A stretch of 64,000 nucleotides of DNA from Numida meleagris (GCF_002078875.1 NC_034414.1:19977030-20041029), one strand, 5' to 3'; positions 36,803 to 49,597 are shown, counted from the stretch's first letter. Notes: generated by a model not told the origin, from the letters alone. Translations and numbers: made by a program.

Positions 36803-39800
36803 TTTTCACAGAAGATAGTTAAAGATTTGTAAAAGTTTTTTAAGAACTCCGGATATAATTTTGTTATAACTTCTGAAAAAGAAGAATGATCTGCAGAAAT
36901 ATTGAATAAACAGATGTGAATCATGGATCTTAATGAATGGTTTATGAATGGTATGAATTTATCTGACCTGGGATAGTGGCATTTACATAGATGCAAGCTC
37001 TCTGTCTGCATTTAAACGTGAGTGTCATTCATTCCCACAAGGACTATTTTTAATGTCTGCAACTACAATGCCTCACTCGTACACCCAATCTGAACAATAC
37101 CTATCAAAGTATGTACACCAGGTGCCAGAGACCATGCTGGTGCATCCTCCCTTCTTACTCATTTCAAGCCCCAGTGGTAGAGAACAGCTTAGGAGTAGTA
37201 TGAATTCCTGCCGGCAAGGAAGCTAAGTTTGCTGTCATGTCGAAAAGGGACTAACCATCTGGTTCTGAAATTATAGACTTTCCAAGAGCAGTTATCAGTC
37301 ATCTGCTGCTGCAGTTATTTGCTAGCATTTTGCATGTCTTTAAATAAGTAACAGTAGATCTCATACGTTCAGCTGTTAGTGTATTTTATGAAGTTTACAA
37401 CAAGGTGACATATAATGTTCCTTTGTTCAATTGTCAAAGCTAAGACACTATCTCGCTGTTTCTAGGTGATGAGGATGCATGAGTACTGTAATGGTGATGA
37501 ATGTGGCAGAAACATTAAAGAGAGAAACATAAAATGTCAGAATCAGACAGGCAGATGTTTTCTTCCTAGTCCATACTGTTATCAGTCCCGAACACTAGCA
37601 ACAGAAAAAAAACTGACAGAAGTTGTTGAAGTGACAGTATAACAGAAGTGATGTATTTGTTTCTCCTTTTAAAAAATTGAAGGCACCACACTAAATCTAC
37701 CTGAATTCAGGAAGGTAACATCTGTGAATGTAACCTGCAACGAGGTTTCATGTATATGTTGACATGTAATAAAGCTGTATGTAGAGTGTATGTGTAATAT
37801 AGCTCACTTTGTTCTGACTGTAGAGGACACTAAGAAAAGCCCCTCTTTTCCTTGGTAGAAAAGAGCCAGCATCTACCCAGAACAGCAAATCTCCTCTTTC
37901 TAGCTCCCATACCTGATGGGCGGTGATCAGAAGTGAAAAGATGCACAGCCACCAGCCATCACTAAATTTAAAAGAATGGTAAAAATGGTCTTTACAATAT
38001 GACATATGAGAAATCATATTAACTACCTGTAGCTGAGTTCTACCCTTCATTTCATATGACACACTTCTGAAATGTGAAACAGAATGGGGTTTAGCCAAAT
38101 GTATGCATCAGAAAAACTTCATAGGATGATTTCTGACAAATGTGATAAACTGTCTTAAAATTCAGTGAAATGCTAAATAAAATGTAGACAACCTCCTGAG
38201 TTAACATTATTGAAAATAAGCCTATTTTCACTTCATACAGAAGCAAACAGCCTTGTGAAGCACTTCACAGCACAAAATGAAACTCAGAGGCCTGTTTAAT
38301 AATGAAATCCAGAGAAAACAAATTAGAAACCTCTGTACAATTTCACAGGACTCAGAGGGGTCCGCAGCATGATGCATCCACTCATATGTCTACATTCTTG
38401 TGAAAAATAGTTGATGGAGTGGACTGTGTTTGCCTAAAGGCACAACCCATATCAGTGTTAATTTTGCAGACTAGGGGACCAAAGAGTAATTAGACAAACA
38501 GGGGCATAATTAAAGGGTGTCACATTTTCCTTCTCATAAATATCAGGAGCAACTGGGTTGTTTATAGATGAGAGAGGAGTCAGCGCTTGCTGCATTATTA
38601 AAATTCTGAGTTACGTTAGCACATACCATCTTTCTCAAGACAAATGACAATAGACAAGCACTGGCTTCAGCAACTGTGTGAAGTAAACAAGGTATATTCA
38701 CTTTCCAGCAGATGCAGAGGTTTATCTGTGCTCCTTTCAAGGATCTGGAGAAAGCAAGAGTGTATCTCATTTGTGGCCAACATAATCAGCTTACCTTTAA
38801 TCTTTTGTTTTCTTTATTAATAACAAAGATTTATTCAGTTTGAGCTGTCTAAAACCAGAGCTATCAAAGATCATCCAAGATCACTAATCTTTGTCCTCTG
38901 CAACTTAATTTCTGAAAACTGGAGGCAAAGCAAAGGAGGAAAGAGGCTTGCAAGTGCTCTCAAAAAGTCAAATAAACACATTTATTTCCAGATTCTGGGG
39001 TTGTTTTCACTGAGCTAAGGTATGAACAAAAGCACTTTTCTCCCAGCAAGCTGCAGTATTTCAGTTCGAGTATATTTTTGAAGGAAGTCTTTACTGATTC
39101 AAGTTCTTCTTTAAATCCATCTCCACAAAAATTCTTGGCAAGTTGCCGCCCTTTATTAAAACACCTCCTGCCAGAATACTAAACACCAAGCACAGATTAG
39201 AAGAGCCAGTCAGCAGAGTCATTCATCATGCTGATGAATGTCAGAATTTGGCAACGCTGGTGGAATTAGGGCTTAAGCTTCAAACTGAATCAAACCAGAT
39301 ATTAGCAACACAGTTGATACGTTACAAACCTTAATTAATCTTATTAATTTCTTGCTTGCTCTAGTTGGAATGATAATGAATGTAGTTATGATTAATAACG
39401 GGATGGCTTATTGCTATTTTCCCTCTCTTCTCTGTGAGTGCCTGTTCCTTTTTTTTTTTCAATTTAAAGATAGTGTTTTGTGTAACTTGTATTGGATGTT
39501 TCTGAAGCATTGATCTATTCTCACCCCCAAGTAGCTTATTACAAATGTGTGATGAAGTGATAATTACTGTCAGAGCTAAGCAAAGCATGTCACATGTTCC
39601 AAAGTATTATTTAAATATCTTACAGCATTTGTCAACTTTGTGCCTAATGAGAAATAACAGAAGGAGGCAAAGTTAATGTGAATATAAAGGACAGAAAATA
39701 ATAAAGGTGATAAATGTCATAGAAGGGTCTTAAACTAGGCCATGGGTAGTAACCTATATAACTAAGACTAGGTTACCTCACTGAGGTCAGGAATTAATTT

Positions 39801-40128
39801 TGATTGTCTTAAGACAACACGTCTCAAATCGCAATTATTAATCGCATCACAAATTTACTACAGCTACGAACTAACCAGAAAGCCAGATCCTACACATCTC
39901 ATGTTAATTCTTCCAGTGAATCAGTAGAAAAAAGCTTTAGATTCATCTGAAAGGATTGCACATATCATCAGCATTATCCTCTTTCAGGGAGCTGGCAGGG
40001 CAATTTCTGTACCTTAGGAACGATGTTGGTTCAGTAAAGCTAGTTTGAAATTTTATCCTTCAGTAACTCTTAATGTAAAGATACTGAATGTAAATATATT
40101 GATATGAAGCTTTGTTTCTTATTCCATT

Positions 40129-40169
40129 AAAAACTAATTGAATGTTTTAAAAAACTAATTTAATGTTTT
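40129..40169 (+). repeat. Tandem duplication of about 21 bp
   Basis: AAAAACTAATTGAATGTTTT (40129-40148) is followed at 40150-40169 by the same sequence with one G-to-T change. A recent local duplication or slippage product. Confidence 0.85.
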
Positions 40170-40284
40170 TAAACATCCAAATAAAGATTTATTAATATAT
40201 ATATATTTAAGTTGGAGGTGAAACTATTCCTTTCAAACTTTTCGAGACCACTGTGACCACTTACTGAATCAGAACAACATTGGA

Positions 40285-40977
40285 AAATCAGCTGACAGTG
40301 AGGATCTCTGTAGAGAAGGACCTGAGTGTTCTTGCGGAGGACAGGTTGGCCATGAGCCAGCAGTGTGCCCTCATGGCCAAGAAGACCAGTGGTGTCCTGG
40401 GGCACATTAAAAAGACCATGGCCAGCAGGTTGAGGGAGGTGATCCTCCCCCTCTACTCTGCCCTGATGAGACCACATTGAGAATATTGTGTCCAGTTCTG
40501 GGTCCCTGGTTCAAAAAAGACAGATATCTCCTAAAAGGAGCCCAGTGGTGGGCCACAAAGATAATTAAGGACCTGAAGCATCTCCCATATGAGGAAAGAC
40601 TGACTAACATGAGTTTGCTTGGCCTGGGGAAAAGAAGACTGAGAGGGGATCAGAAAATTGTTTATTAAAATCTAAAGGGAGGTGGGAGGCCAATGGATAA
40701 GGCCAGGCTCTTCTCAGTGGTATGTAGTGACAGGACAAGGAACAATGGCCTAAAACTTGAACATAGGAAGTTTCATACTAACATGCAGAAAAACTTTTTG
40801 GTAAGGGTGACAGAGTGCTGCAACAGGTTGCCCAGAGAGGTTGTGGAGTCTCTATGGAGAAACTCAAGACTCGTCTGGACGCCTTCCTGTGTGGCCTGCT
40901 ATAGGGAATCTGCTTCAGCTGGACTCGATGATCTCTTGAGGTCCCTTCTAATACCTGTGATTCTGTGATTCTGTGAT
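40285..40977 (+). mobile_element. CR1 LINE, about 0.7-kb 3' fragment
   Basis: The piece begins within ORF2 (GAGAAGGACCTGAGTGTTCT, GCCATGAGCCAGCAGTGTGC), passes through GGAGGTGATCCTCCCCCTC and ends with a GATTCTGTGATTCTGTGA tail, so sense is plus. The reading frame is broken by several stops and frameshifts. Separate open pieces remain at 40280-40480 (AEDRLAMSQQCALMAKK region) and 40693-40968. It is of the same subfamily type as 43803-44565 and lies 2.8 kb from it in direct orientation; I estimate low-80s percent identity from the best-aligned 160 bp. Confidence 0.93.
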
Positions 40978-43802
40978 GTTATGATGTATTATTATGCATT
41001 ATTTTGATTATTTCAAAGCAGCATAATGTGAAACAGTTTTTATGTACAATTATAAGATGATTAGATCTCTGCTCAGCTCTGCTCAAAATACAGTTACCAA
41101 ATACGGTTTGATTCAAAATACTCACCACTGACAATTGCTGATCGGATCCACATGTGTTATTAATGTCCTTTAAAATAATATGAAAAAATGAAAGGTAATC
41201 TCAAGACAGGCCAATTGTTCTTTTCCTCCAGTGGATTTCTAAAATGTTCTTCAATCTCTCAAGATAAGATTATGCATTCTTTGACAATCTTAGAGGCTCT
41301 TCTCAAGAAAATTAATCTTCATGTGATTACTGTACACAGTTCATTGTCTAAATACTCATTTAACATTATTATAGGGTCCAACACTTCTTTCCTGATAATA
41401 GTTTAAAACTAGTTTCCAAGAAACTTCTTTTTTTCTTAGCAAAATATTTTCTTTTTCTGGGAAAAAGCTGATGGCTCCAGTCAGGTCAGCAGCTAGGCTT
41501 TAATGGACAATGGGCTGTGAAGGATTTTGCATGTCATACTTGGAAGAAAAAGTTTGGGGTGGGATATGTGTGTGTTTGTACATGTGTGTGTAAATTAGGT
41601 TCAGTAGGAGTAAATTCTTAAGATTATTCTATCATTGTTATTGAGATTAGAATAAAAGTTTTAGGTTTTGTGCTGTTGTGGATGACATTTGCCAAATTAT
41701 ATTTACAACAGAAGTTTTCGCCACTTGTTAGTATGGAAAAGGAATTATCTCTTTTCATGTGCAAGAAATTGTTGACTCTAGACATAGTGGTCGTGTTCCA
41801 ACAAATGATCATTTTCCATTTGCTTAGACTTAATATACTGTTTCAAACTGTTGTGGTGCTTTTTTAAATATCTGCTTAGCTGTTGACGGGTAGCATGCTA
41901 TGGAATAAGTAATGTGTTCTACCTCAAACAGGGCTGCATTTCAGGTATAGAAAACTGACCTGCTAAACACCCACAGGAAAAAAAAAAAAAAGGTATCATT
42001 AAAAGCTCACTATTCTGTGCTCTAAGTAGCTGCAGTAACCATGGTACTGTTGTATACATAACACTGAAGGTACAGTACAACAATCCCTGTGGAATAGCAA
42101 ATGTTGAATTTTAATGATTCCTGCTTTATTTAGGTTGTAAAGTGCTTTGGGATAGGTATTCTTTAAGATGGAAGGTAGTTCAGAAAGGTAAGCTATTGCT
42201 ATTAAGCTTTGGATTAATCACTTGCTTTCCCTTACAGAGTGATGCAGAAAAACATCTTAACATACATTTTACTTGCAGCCTGAAAAAAGAAAGAACCCTT
42301 ACTCCTCATAAAATAGAATAAAGAAAGGCAAAATAAAAAGCTCCTTCAAGTAGAAAAAAATCAGTCTCATGTTGATATATATAGCTTTCATTTCTTGAAA
42401 TCGATACTCATTTGAAGGAAAGAGAATGAGCTACAGAGACAGGATTGAGTCTTTGGTTATTAAATACCTGCTAGGAGCAGATTCTGACTTGGTAATATCT
42501 GTGAACCCCTAAAGTAAAGTAACTGAGAAGAGAAATCCTACCACCCACTTCACACCTCTAGTGTGAATGAGCCACTATCATAACACGTAATAATTAAGGT
42601 AACCAAGATGCAGACCCTTACTTAATTAAACTTCACTGCAGTGTGTGAGGCACAGTACATTTATACAAAATAAAAGTAGAAATGATTTAAAACTAAGTTG
42701 GACAGCATATTCACGCAAGTGATAATAAAATTTATGTATATGGACAGACAGATAGTTAACACTTGTAAACTATTCAAAGGGGACCCTGTTTCAAATGTGC
42801 GCTGGCACACAAATGAAGATTGCATGTATGTATGAGTGATTAATGGGATATAAAGCAAACTTCTTTAACGTGATTTCTAAAAAAAAAATCAGAAAATCAG
42901 AATCACAAAAACTAGAGAATTATTATTAAGGCAGGAACATTGTGTTATTATCCTATTTTGTGAAAACACAGAACAATGAATAAAGACTCTTGTATTGTGC
43001 AAATATCTAAGAAAATTATTGCTGCCATCTCACTGAATTTATAATCGGAAAGCTTGTAGGTGCAAGTGAGGAGCACAAGAAGCAAGGAATTCAATATGAG
43101 AAAAGGTTTGCTGTTCTGAGGACTTTGTCAGCATAATTGTTATTAAAGAGATGAAACATGTAATTATGTAGTTGGTATAATATATTACAGTCCCCTAGAG
43201 CAAACAAACACTGTCTTCACAAAGACTTTTTCAAATGTGTAACCTCCTCTGCTTCTCAGTTTTAGCCACAGAATTAAATCAGTGATGGTTTGGAATAGTT
43301 TCATATCCATAAATGATAAAGCTCTATAAAGAAAATTTCAAGAATAAAATGACCTCTTTTGAGCATGACAGAATGATTTCAGACACCTGTTTTACTGTCC
43401 TTGTAACTGGTTCATACTTCACACTGGCAGTGGTCAGAAAGTGAGGGCAGCAGAAGCTAAAAACCAAAATAATTATATTTTACCACACGTGATTGAAGAT
43501 GTTTGATTATAGACTTTGATGTGCATATCTGGCCATGAATTCCTGAAATGAACCTTTTCTTAGCTCCCATGTTCTTTTCAGAGGCAACTATTGAAAATAG
43601 AAATGACATTTGAGATAATTTTAGAAAAAAAACTTTAAAAAAAACCCACCAAAATATATATGTTTAAGGACGAGAATGTAGCTGAACTGTAGAATTCCTA
43701 TCTGCATGAAATCCTTAGGGCAAGGGATATCCTTTGATGAGATACCTGTATTGCATGCTCAGGACTAGAATAGTATTGGCAAAATGGAGATATAGAGGGG
43801 AA
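40978..43802. other. Unannotated AT-rich non-coding DNA
   Basis: This lies between two directly repeated CR1 copies. Short TG-rich low-complexity sequence near 41560-41595. No gene or other transposon is recognised. Confidence 0.55.
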
Positions 43803-44565
43803 ACTTATGAGGTTCAACAAGGGCAAGTGCCAAGTCCCACACTCAGGGAGGAATGACCACATGCATCAGTACAGGTTAGAGTCTGACCTGCTGGTGAGGA
43901 GCTCTGCAAAGAAGGACCTGAGTGTCCCAGTGGACAACAGGTTGGCCATGAGCCAGCAGTGTGCATCTGTGGCCAAGAAGGCCAATGGTATCCTGGGGAA
44001 CATTAAAAAGAGCATGGCCAGCACACTGAGGGAGATGATGCTCCTCCTCTACTCAGCCCTGGTGAGGCCACATCTGGAGTACTATGTCCAGTTCAGGACT
44101 CCCAAATTCAAGAACAAAGGCAACTTCTAGAGAATGTTCAGCAGAGGCTACAAACACTGAGACCTGGACCATCTGCCTTATGAGGGAAAGTTCAGAGACC
44201 TGGGACTATTCAGACTGGAGAAGAGAAGACTGAGGGTGGATAATATCTAAAGGGTAGCTGTCAAGTGGATGGGGCCAGGTTCTTTTTTGGTGGTGCCTAG
44301 CAAGAGGACAAAGGGCAACAGGCACAAACTGTAACACAGAAGTTTCATACGAACATGAAGAAAAACTTCTTTATATTCACGGTAACAGAGCACTGGAATG
44401 AGCTGCTCAGAGAGACTGTGGAGTCTCCTTCTCTGGAGATATAACCAACACCCACCTGGAGGCTTTCCTGGGTAACTTACTCTACAGAACTTTCTTTAGC
44501 AGGGGGGTTTGGACTAGATGATCTCCAGAGGTACGTTCTAGCCCCTACGATTCTGTGATTCTGTG
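43803..44565 (+). mobile_element. CR1 LINE, about 0.76-kb 3' fragment
   Basis: It begins at the ORF2 segment ATGAGGTTCAACAAGGGCAA and ends with ACGATTCTGTGATTCTGTGG. The frame 43807-44130 is open for 107 codons. It shows RFNKGKCQV at the start, DNRLAMSQQCASVAKKANG near residues 43-61 and [16 protein letters not shown] near residues 82-97, the part of CR1 ORF2 downstream of the reverse-transcriptase core. A stop and later frameshifts break it after that. Sense is plus, facing the minus-strand copy at 46526-47921. Confidence 0.95.
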
Positions 44566-46525
44566 GAAATATAGCAATAGAATCTAATTGGCTATAGTTA
44601 TAGTGAAAAATATCTGAAGTGTAGCTCCGTCCTATGACATAGGCATATATTTTGTACTTCCTGCCCAGTTATACCAGAATCAGAGTTTCTGCCCGGCTTT
44701 TTAAATGGACTTCGGTCACATCTATACTTGACTTTTCTTAATACTCCTTTAATAGTTGCTTTGAGTAGGCAGCTTTGTACTATGTATACAGCGCAAATAT
44801 GCATCAAAGTTATCAGTTCAGCATCCACTCCTAGCTTGCTGTAATTTTTCAAATGCTTTGCCAATTATACTGGCAAAGTGCTTCTTAATGTCTTCTTCAT
44901 CCCTTTTTGAGAGTTCAAACATGTTAATGAGTGTATTATTTACTGTAATAAAGCCAGAACCTGCTATTAAATTAATAGGGCAACCCAATCAAGAATCTCG
45001 TAAAAGCTGTTTATTCCTTCTCACCACCCAACTGAGCTCCAGTTATGGCGGCACTGGCCATTTGAGTTCCACACTGTCCTATTGACAACGCATAAATTAC
45101 AGAGGCTTATCATAATAAGTTAATTTGATTTCTCCTCCTCCTCAGCCAATTATTTTAAGCAGCAGTTGGTAATTGAATCTCTATGTTGATTTCACTATTT
45201 GTCTTTTCCTTTAAATTATCACTTTCCATTTCTTCCTACTAATGCAAGATATGTCAGTATGTCTTGAGTAATAGTCTGTATCACCTTACTACAAAGCTAA
45301 ATCATTTTCCCAGTGCTAAACAAGTTTAAAATTGGATTTGTCCTATATCGAGGGAAGAATCAAGCACCCATAGGTGCTTTCTCCAAAACCGCAGTTACAT
45401 CTGAAAGCTAGGAGATTTTCAGACTCCCATCTCTCTTTTCCATGCTATATCTGCTGCCATTTTTATTTTGCCTCTCAGGAAAAGAGGCATAAGAAAGGTA
45501 TCTTAGTAATGGAGGTTTTGTTTGGAGAAGTAGAAAAGAAGGGATCTCACTATCCTCACCTTATTGGCAGCCGTAGATTGATAGCAAAACACACCCCTGT
45601 CAGAGGGGACATCTAAATACAGATTCAGGTATGAATGACTAAGCAGTTTCATTCTCAGAAGTGCCCAGTATTGCCTCTAGATTGACTATTAATGATTTCA
45701 GTCTTCTGGGCTAAATGCACAGGTGGAATAAATTGGCATTACGTCATTGACTGTAATGGAGCCAAACCAACTTATATGAGCTGTGTGTCTGAATGCTTGT
45801 CACAATTTGCTGAACCAGGTTCTATGTACTAAAAAATTGCCTCTTTATTTTCAGACTTGACTTCCCAAATGAAGATGTCATGTCTACCAGGAAATCTGAA
45901 TTCTTGTGCCAGAGACTGTGAGAGTGTTTCTCAGATATCTCCTGTCTTGCTGGGCTTGGCTGATTCTTTGTTAAACAGTGCATGAAACGGTTGGACATGT
46001 GAACACAGTGAACACTGGGGAGAATTTTCATTTGTCAGATGGTCACAGCTTGCTTGCTTTCTAACATAATAAACTCCACACATCCTAGACCAGCTTCCTC
46101 AGAGAACTGTGCATCCCAAAGCCTTTGTATATCTGAAATTGAAGGGAGGAGAAATAAAGCTATTTACTCTTAAAGATGATCAGCCCAGTAGAGTTACTCC
46201 CAATGATTTGTGTCTCCATCTACTCAAGAATGAAGCAGCTGATATATCAGTGTATGGGTGTGTAGTCCACCTCTCTCTGAGACTGTCATATTACTATTAT
46301 GTTGAGGAAAGTCTTCAAAGACTCTGCAGCCCATTGAGACAGAATGCAAAGATACCAGTAGGATGGCTGAGTGGCCCCAGGCACAGAACAGTTATTTTCC
46401 AGTGGCCAAATGAGCTGAACAATATTTTAGGTGGAACAGGAAGAAAAACATTACCAGCTTTTGCTATTTTGTGGCAAATCTGATAAAATTTAGTTTCACC
46501 AAAAGATACAAATCTAGCAATTACT
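44566..46525. other. Unannotated DNA between two inverted CR1 copies
   Basis: No gene is recognised. The segment 44880-45215 is the most suggestive of a conserved regulatory element in the window by composition (many TAAT/ATTA cores, no repeats, even base use). A 124-codon plus frame at 46109-46483 has no motif I know. Confidence 0.5.
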
Positions 46526-47921
46526 TGAATCACAGAATCATAGAATCATAGAGTTAGCTAGGTTGGAAAAGACCTACAAGATCATCCAGTCCAACCATCC
46601 ACCCACCACCAATAACCCCACTAAACCATGTCTCTCAACGCTATAGCTAAACGTTTCTTGAACACCTCCAGGGACGGTGACTCAACCACCTCCCTGGGCA
46701 GCCCATTCCAGAGCCTGACCACTCGTGCAGAAAAGTAGAATTTCCTAATGTCCAGCCTAAATCTCCCCTGGCGCAACTTGAGGCCATTCCCCCTCATCCT
46801 GTCACTAGTTACAAGAGAAAAGAGGCCGACCCCCAGCTCACTACAACCTCCCTTCAGGTAGTTATAGAGAGCGATAAGGTCTCTCCTCGGCCTCCTCTTC
46901 TCCAGACTGAACAATCCCAGCTCCCTCAGCTGCTCCTCATAAGGCCTGTGCTCCAGACCCCTCACCAGCTTCGTCGCCCTCCTCTGAACACATACCAGGG
47001 CCTCAATGTCTTTCTTGCAGTGAGGGGCCCAAAACTGGACACAGTACTCGAGGTGCGGCCTCACCAGGGCTGAGTACAGAGGGAGAATGACTTCCCTACT
47101 CCTACTGGCAACACTATTTCTGATACAAGCCAGGATGCCATTGGCCTTCTTGGCCACCTGGGCACACTGCTGCCTCATGCTCAGCCGAGCATCAACGAAC
47201 AGCCCCAGGTCCATTTCCTCTACACAGTCTTCCAGCCACTCTGCCCCAAGCCTGTAGCATTGACTAGGGTTGCTGTGGCCAAAGTGCAGGACCCGGCACC
47301 TGGTCTTGGTGAACCTCATCCCACTGGCTTCAGCCCAGAGATCCAGCCTGTCCAGATCTCTCTGTAGGGCCTTGCTACCCCCAAGCAGATCGACACTTCC
47401 TGCCAGCTTGGTGTCATCTGCAAACTTACTGAGGGTGCTCTCAATGGCCTCATCCAGGTCATCAATAAAGATATTGAAAAGGACAGGCCCCAGCACCGAC
47501 CCCTGGGGAACACCACTTGTGACCGGTCGCCAGCTGGATTTAACTCCATTCACCACCACTCTCTGGGCCCGGCCCTCCAGCCAGCTCCTTACCCAGCAAA
47601 GAGTGTACCTGTCCAAGCCACAGGCTGCCAGCTTCTCCAGGAGAATACTGTGGGAGACAGTGTCAAAGGCTTTGCTGAAGTCTAGCTAGACCACATCAAC
47701 AGCCTTTCCCTCATCCACCAGGCGGGTCACTCAATCATAGAAGGAGATCAGGTTGGTCAAGCAGGACCTGCCCTTCACAAACCCATGCTGGCTGGGCCTG
47801 ATCCCCTGGTTGTCCTGCAAATGCCGAGTGATCTCCCTCAGGACAATCTGCTCCACAACCTTCCCTGGCACCGAGGTCAGACTGACAGGCCTGTAGTTCC
47901 TGGGATCCTCCTTACGACCCT
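46526..47921 (-). mobile_element. CR1 LINE, 1.4-kb copy, best preserved in the window
   Basis: The left edge carries three 3' tail units (GAATCACAGAATCATAGAAT and one more), then a short 3' UTR (about 70 bp), then ORF2 read on the minus strand. Similarity ends near 47921, just upstream of the fingers motif of the reverse transcriptase (NYRPVSL), so the copy is 5'-truncated. About 433 codons from 47919 to 46621 stay in one frame with only two nonsense codons. GC content is clearly higher than its surroundings, as usual for young CR1. A 16-bp direct repeat abuts the truncated end. Confidence 0.97.
46621..47919 (-). pseudogene. CR1 ORF2 reverse transcriptase, 5'-truncated, two nonsense codons
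   Basis: This is the polymerase of the CR1 retrotransposon, which copies CR1 RNA into DNA at the nicked target. Going from the 5' end on the minus strand there is NYRPVSL (fingers), GFVKGRSC, then a TGA at 47731-47733 where the family normally has tryptophan, and a TAG at 47686-47688 where it normally has tyrosine. The catalytic [10 protein letters not shown] block follows. The frame is then open for 331 codons with [10 protein letters not shown] (residues 35-44 of that part), the catalytic FADDTKL (65-71), and the conserved end with [15 protein letters not shown]. All key catalytic aspartates are present. There is no ATG at the start of the open part (the first codon used is TTG inside the domain), and the endonuclease region is missing. 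It cannot make an active protein. Confidence 0.95.
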
Positions 47922-47959
47922 TAGATTGAGACTATCAATCTACTAGATTGAGACTATCA
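47922..47959 (+). repeat. 16-bp direct repeat at the truncated CR1 end
   Basis: TAGATTGAGACTATCA occurs at 47922-47937 and again at 47944-47959, separated by 6 bp. The first copy touches the point where CR1 similarity ends. It may record the way the 5' end of the insertion was resolved. Confidence 0.85.
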
Positions 47960-49597
47960 TGTCTTTTTTATCTTAATCTTTTTTATTTTTGTTTCCTTGT
48001 ATTTGCAGACAAAAAAAAATGTTATCAAAATGAACTTAAAGTCTCAAAAACCATAATCTAAAGAGAACCATAAAAATATTTTAAATCTCTTTTTAAAACT
48101 TAACCTCTCTTCCATTCCTCCTCAAATAAGAACAACAATAATAATAATAAAAACCCAAATGGTTAAGAAGGCTTAACCTGTGACATATGAATGCTTGTTT
48201 TCGGTGATTCTTTTCATCTCAGATTAAAGGGTATTTCTTCAGTGCTGTATAATGATCAGGCTTTTATGCCACTCCCAGAATTTCTAGGGTAAAGTTTTCT
48301 AAAACGCTCCATGGAAAAAATGCATTTGCACTATTTTGATTGTACAGTGTGTTTTGATTTCTTGCGACACTTCATAGTTATTAATAGTTATTAGAATTCA
48401 ACAGCTAAACCTGGAGCAAGAAGGGAGGGCAGTGGGTCAGCTTTTAGAATAACAGACTGCAAAAATGAAGACATAGTCCATTTTGCTTATATTATGCATA
48501 TCCTAGAAACTGAGCTATGAATCTAGTAGAGCATGAAAATGCTATTGAAATCTATTTGTTGTGGTTTTCACTGTGAAAACAGAAACATTTTATCAGGAGA
48601 AAATAAGAGAAAATAAGAGCAAAGTGACTTCCTTTTTTTTTTTTTTTTTTAAATGGAAGTGCATCAGATTTAGTTTTACAGTTCACCATGAGAACTTTGG
48701 TTTTGACAGCTCAGCTTGGCCTAAGCAGTGCTTCTACTATAGTTACCTGTCATTTACAGGTAGCACGTCTCTGCTGACTTCCTGAGCAGATGTCAGCCAC
48801 AAAGCCCATCAATCACAGCTCGGGAGACAACTTGATTCAAATAGGAAAAGAAAAGAGGAAAAGAAAACACGTGAAAATTTCTAATTTTCCAGCCAGCGGG
48901 TCTTGCATATGAAATCTTAAATCCTGGTTCCTTGGAAGCACCCTTCCTCTATCCCCAGCCACCACAACTTTTAGAGAAGTTGCTAAGTCTTGGCCATTAT
49001 GCTGGTGTACTGTCAGGTATAGAAGGCAGACAGATTGGAAGGCTCTGTTCTCTTTTTCCCTTGTTAAAAGTCATGAAACCTAACGGATTGCTTTTATAAT
49101 CCACTCATTGCAGCTATCTCTTATCTCATTTTTTAAAAGATGCATGTGAGTTCTGCTGCGTGAACTCTTATCTGGTGCTCTAACCCCCATGGCAGGATAA
49201 TTGCTTGTTGTGATGTGAGCATTACGAGTCAGGTTGCATGGATGGCACTCTGATCTTCCTGCAAGGGAAGAGGCTGGCCTTTGTTACTGTGAATTAAAGA
49301 CCATATCAGCTTTTAGTAACATAGAGACAGTTATATACAAAACTGTTCTTAACTTTTCCAGAAGGATGTAACAATCATAAGCTAATAATGACTGTATTTA
49401 AGCTCCCTTTTTGTATAGAGAAGTATTTACTAAAACTGGCAATTATTTTTAATATTAAAGAGCTAAACTAAATATAAAGGATGAGTTTGAGGTGGCAAGC
49501 CCTAAGGAACTAGAAGGCTGTATCTTGAACAGTAGAGATCCTTTTCTTGCTTTATGAAATGCTTAACAGTCCAATAATTTGTTGTTTGACACTATTT
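47960..49597. other. Unannotated AT-rich non-coding DNA
   Basis: Contains (AAT)n at about 48137-48150 and a T18 run at 48633-48650. The segment 49075-49330 is less AT-rich, free of repeats and may be conserved regulatory DNA, untested. No gene is recognised. Confidence 0.5.

Larger units (their letters stand above)
36582..40284. other. Unannotated AT-rich non-coding DNA
   Basis: Holds the microsatellite at 36747-36802 and a tandem duplication at 40129-40169. A 138-codon minus frame at 36595-37011 is largely produced by the microsatellite and is not a gene. The segment 39150-39370 has several TTAATTAA-like cores. Nothing else is recognised. Confidence 0.5.

Noticed and set aside
36595..37011. 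138-codon minus-strand open frame
   Set aside because: Its middle is the translation of the TAAA/TATG microsatellite (repeated Ile, Tyr, Phe, Leu), so it is a repeat artefact.
46109..46483. 124-codon plus-strand open frame
   Set aside because: No known motif, and an opposite-strand frame overlaps it. Treated as chance.
47270..47689. 139-codon plus-strand frame
   Set aside because: It is the antisense shadow of the CR1 reverse-transcriptase frame on the minus strand.
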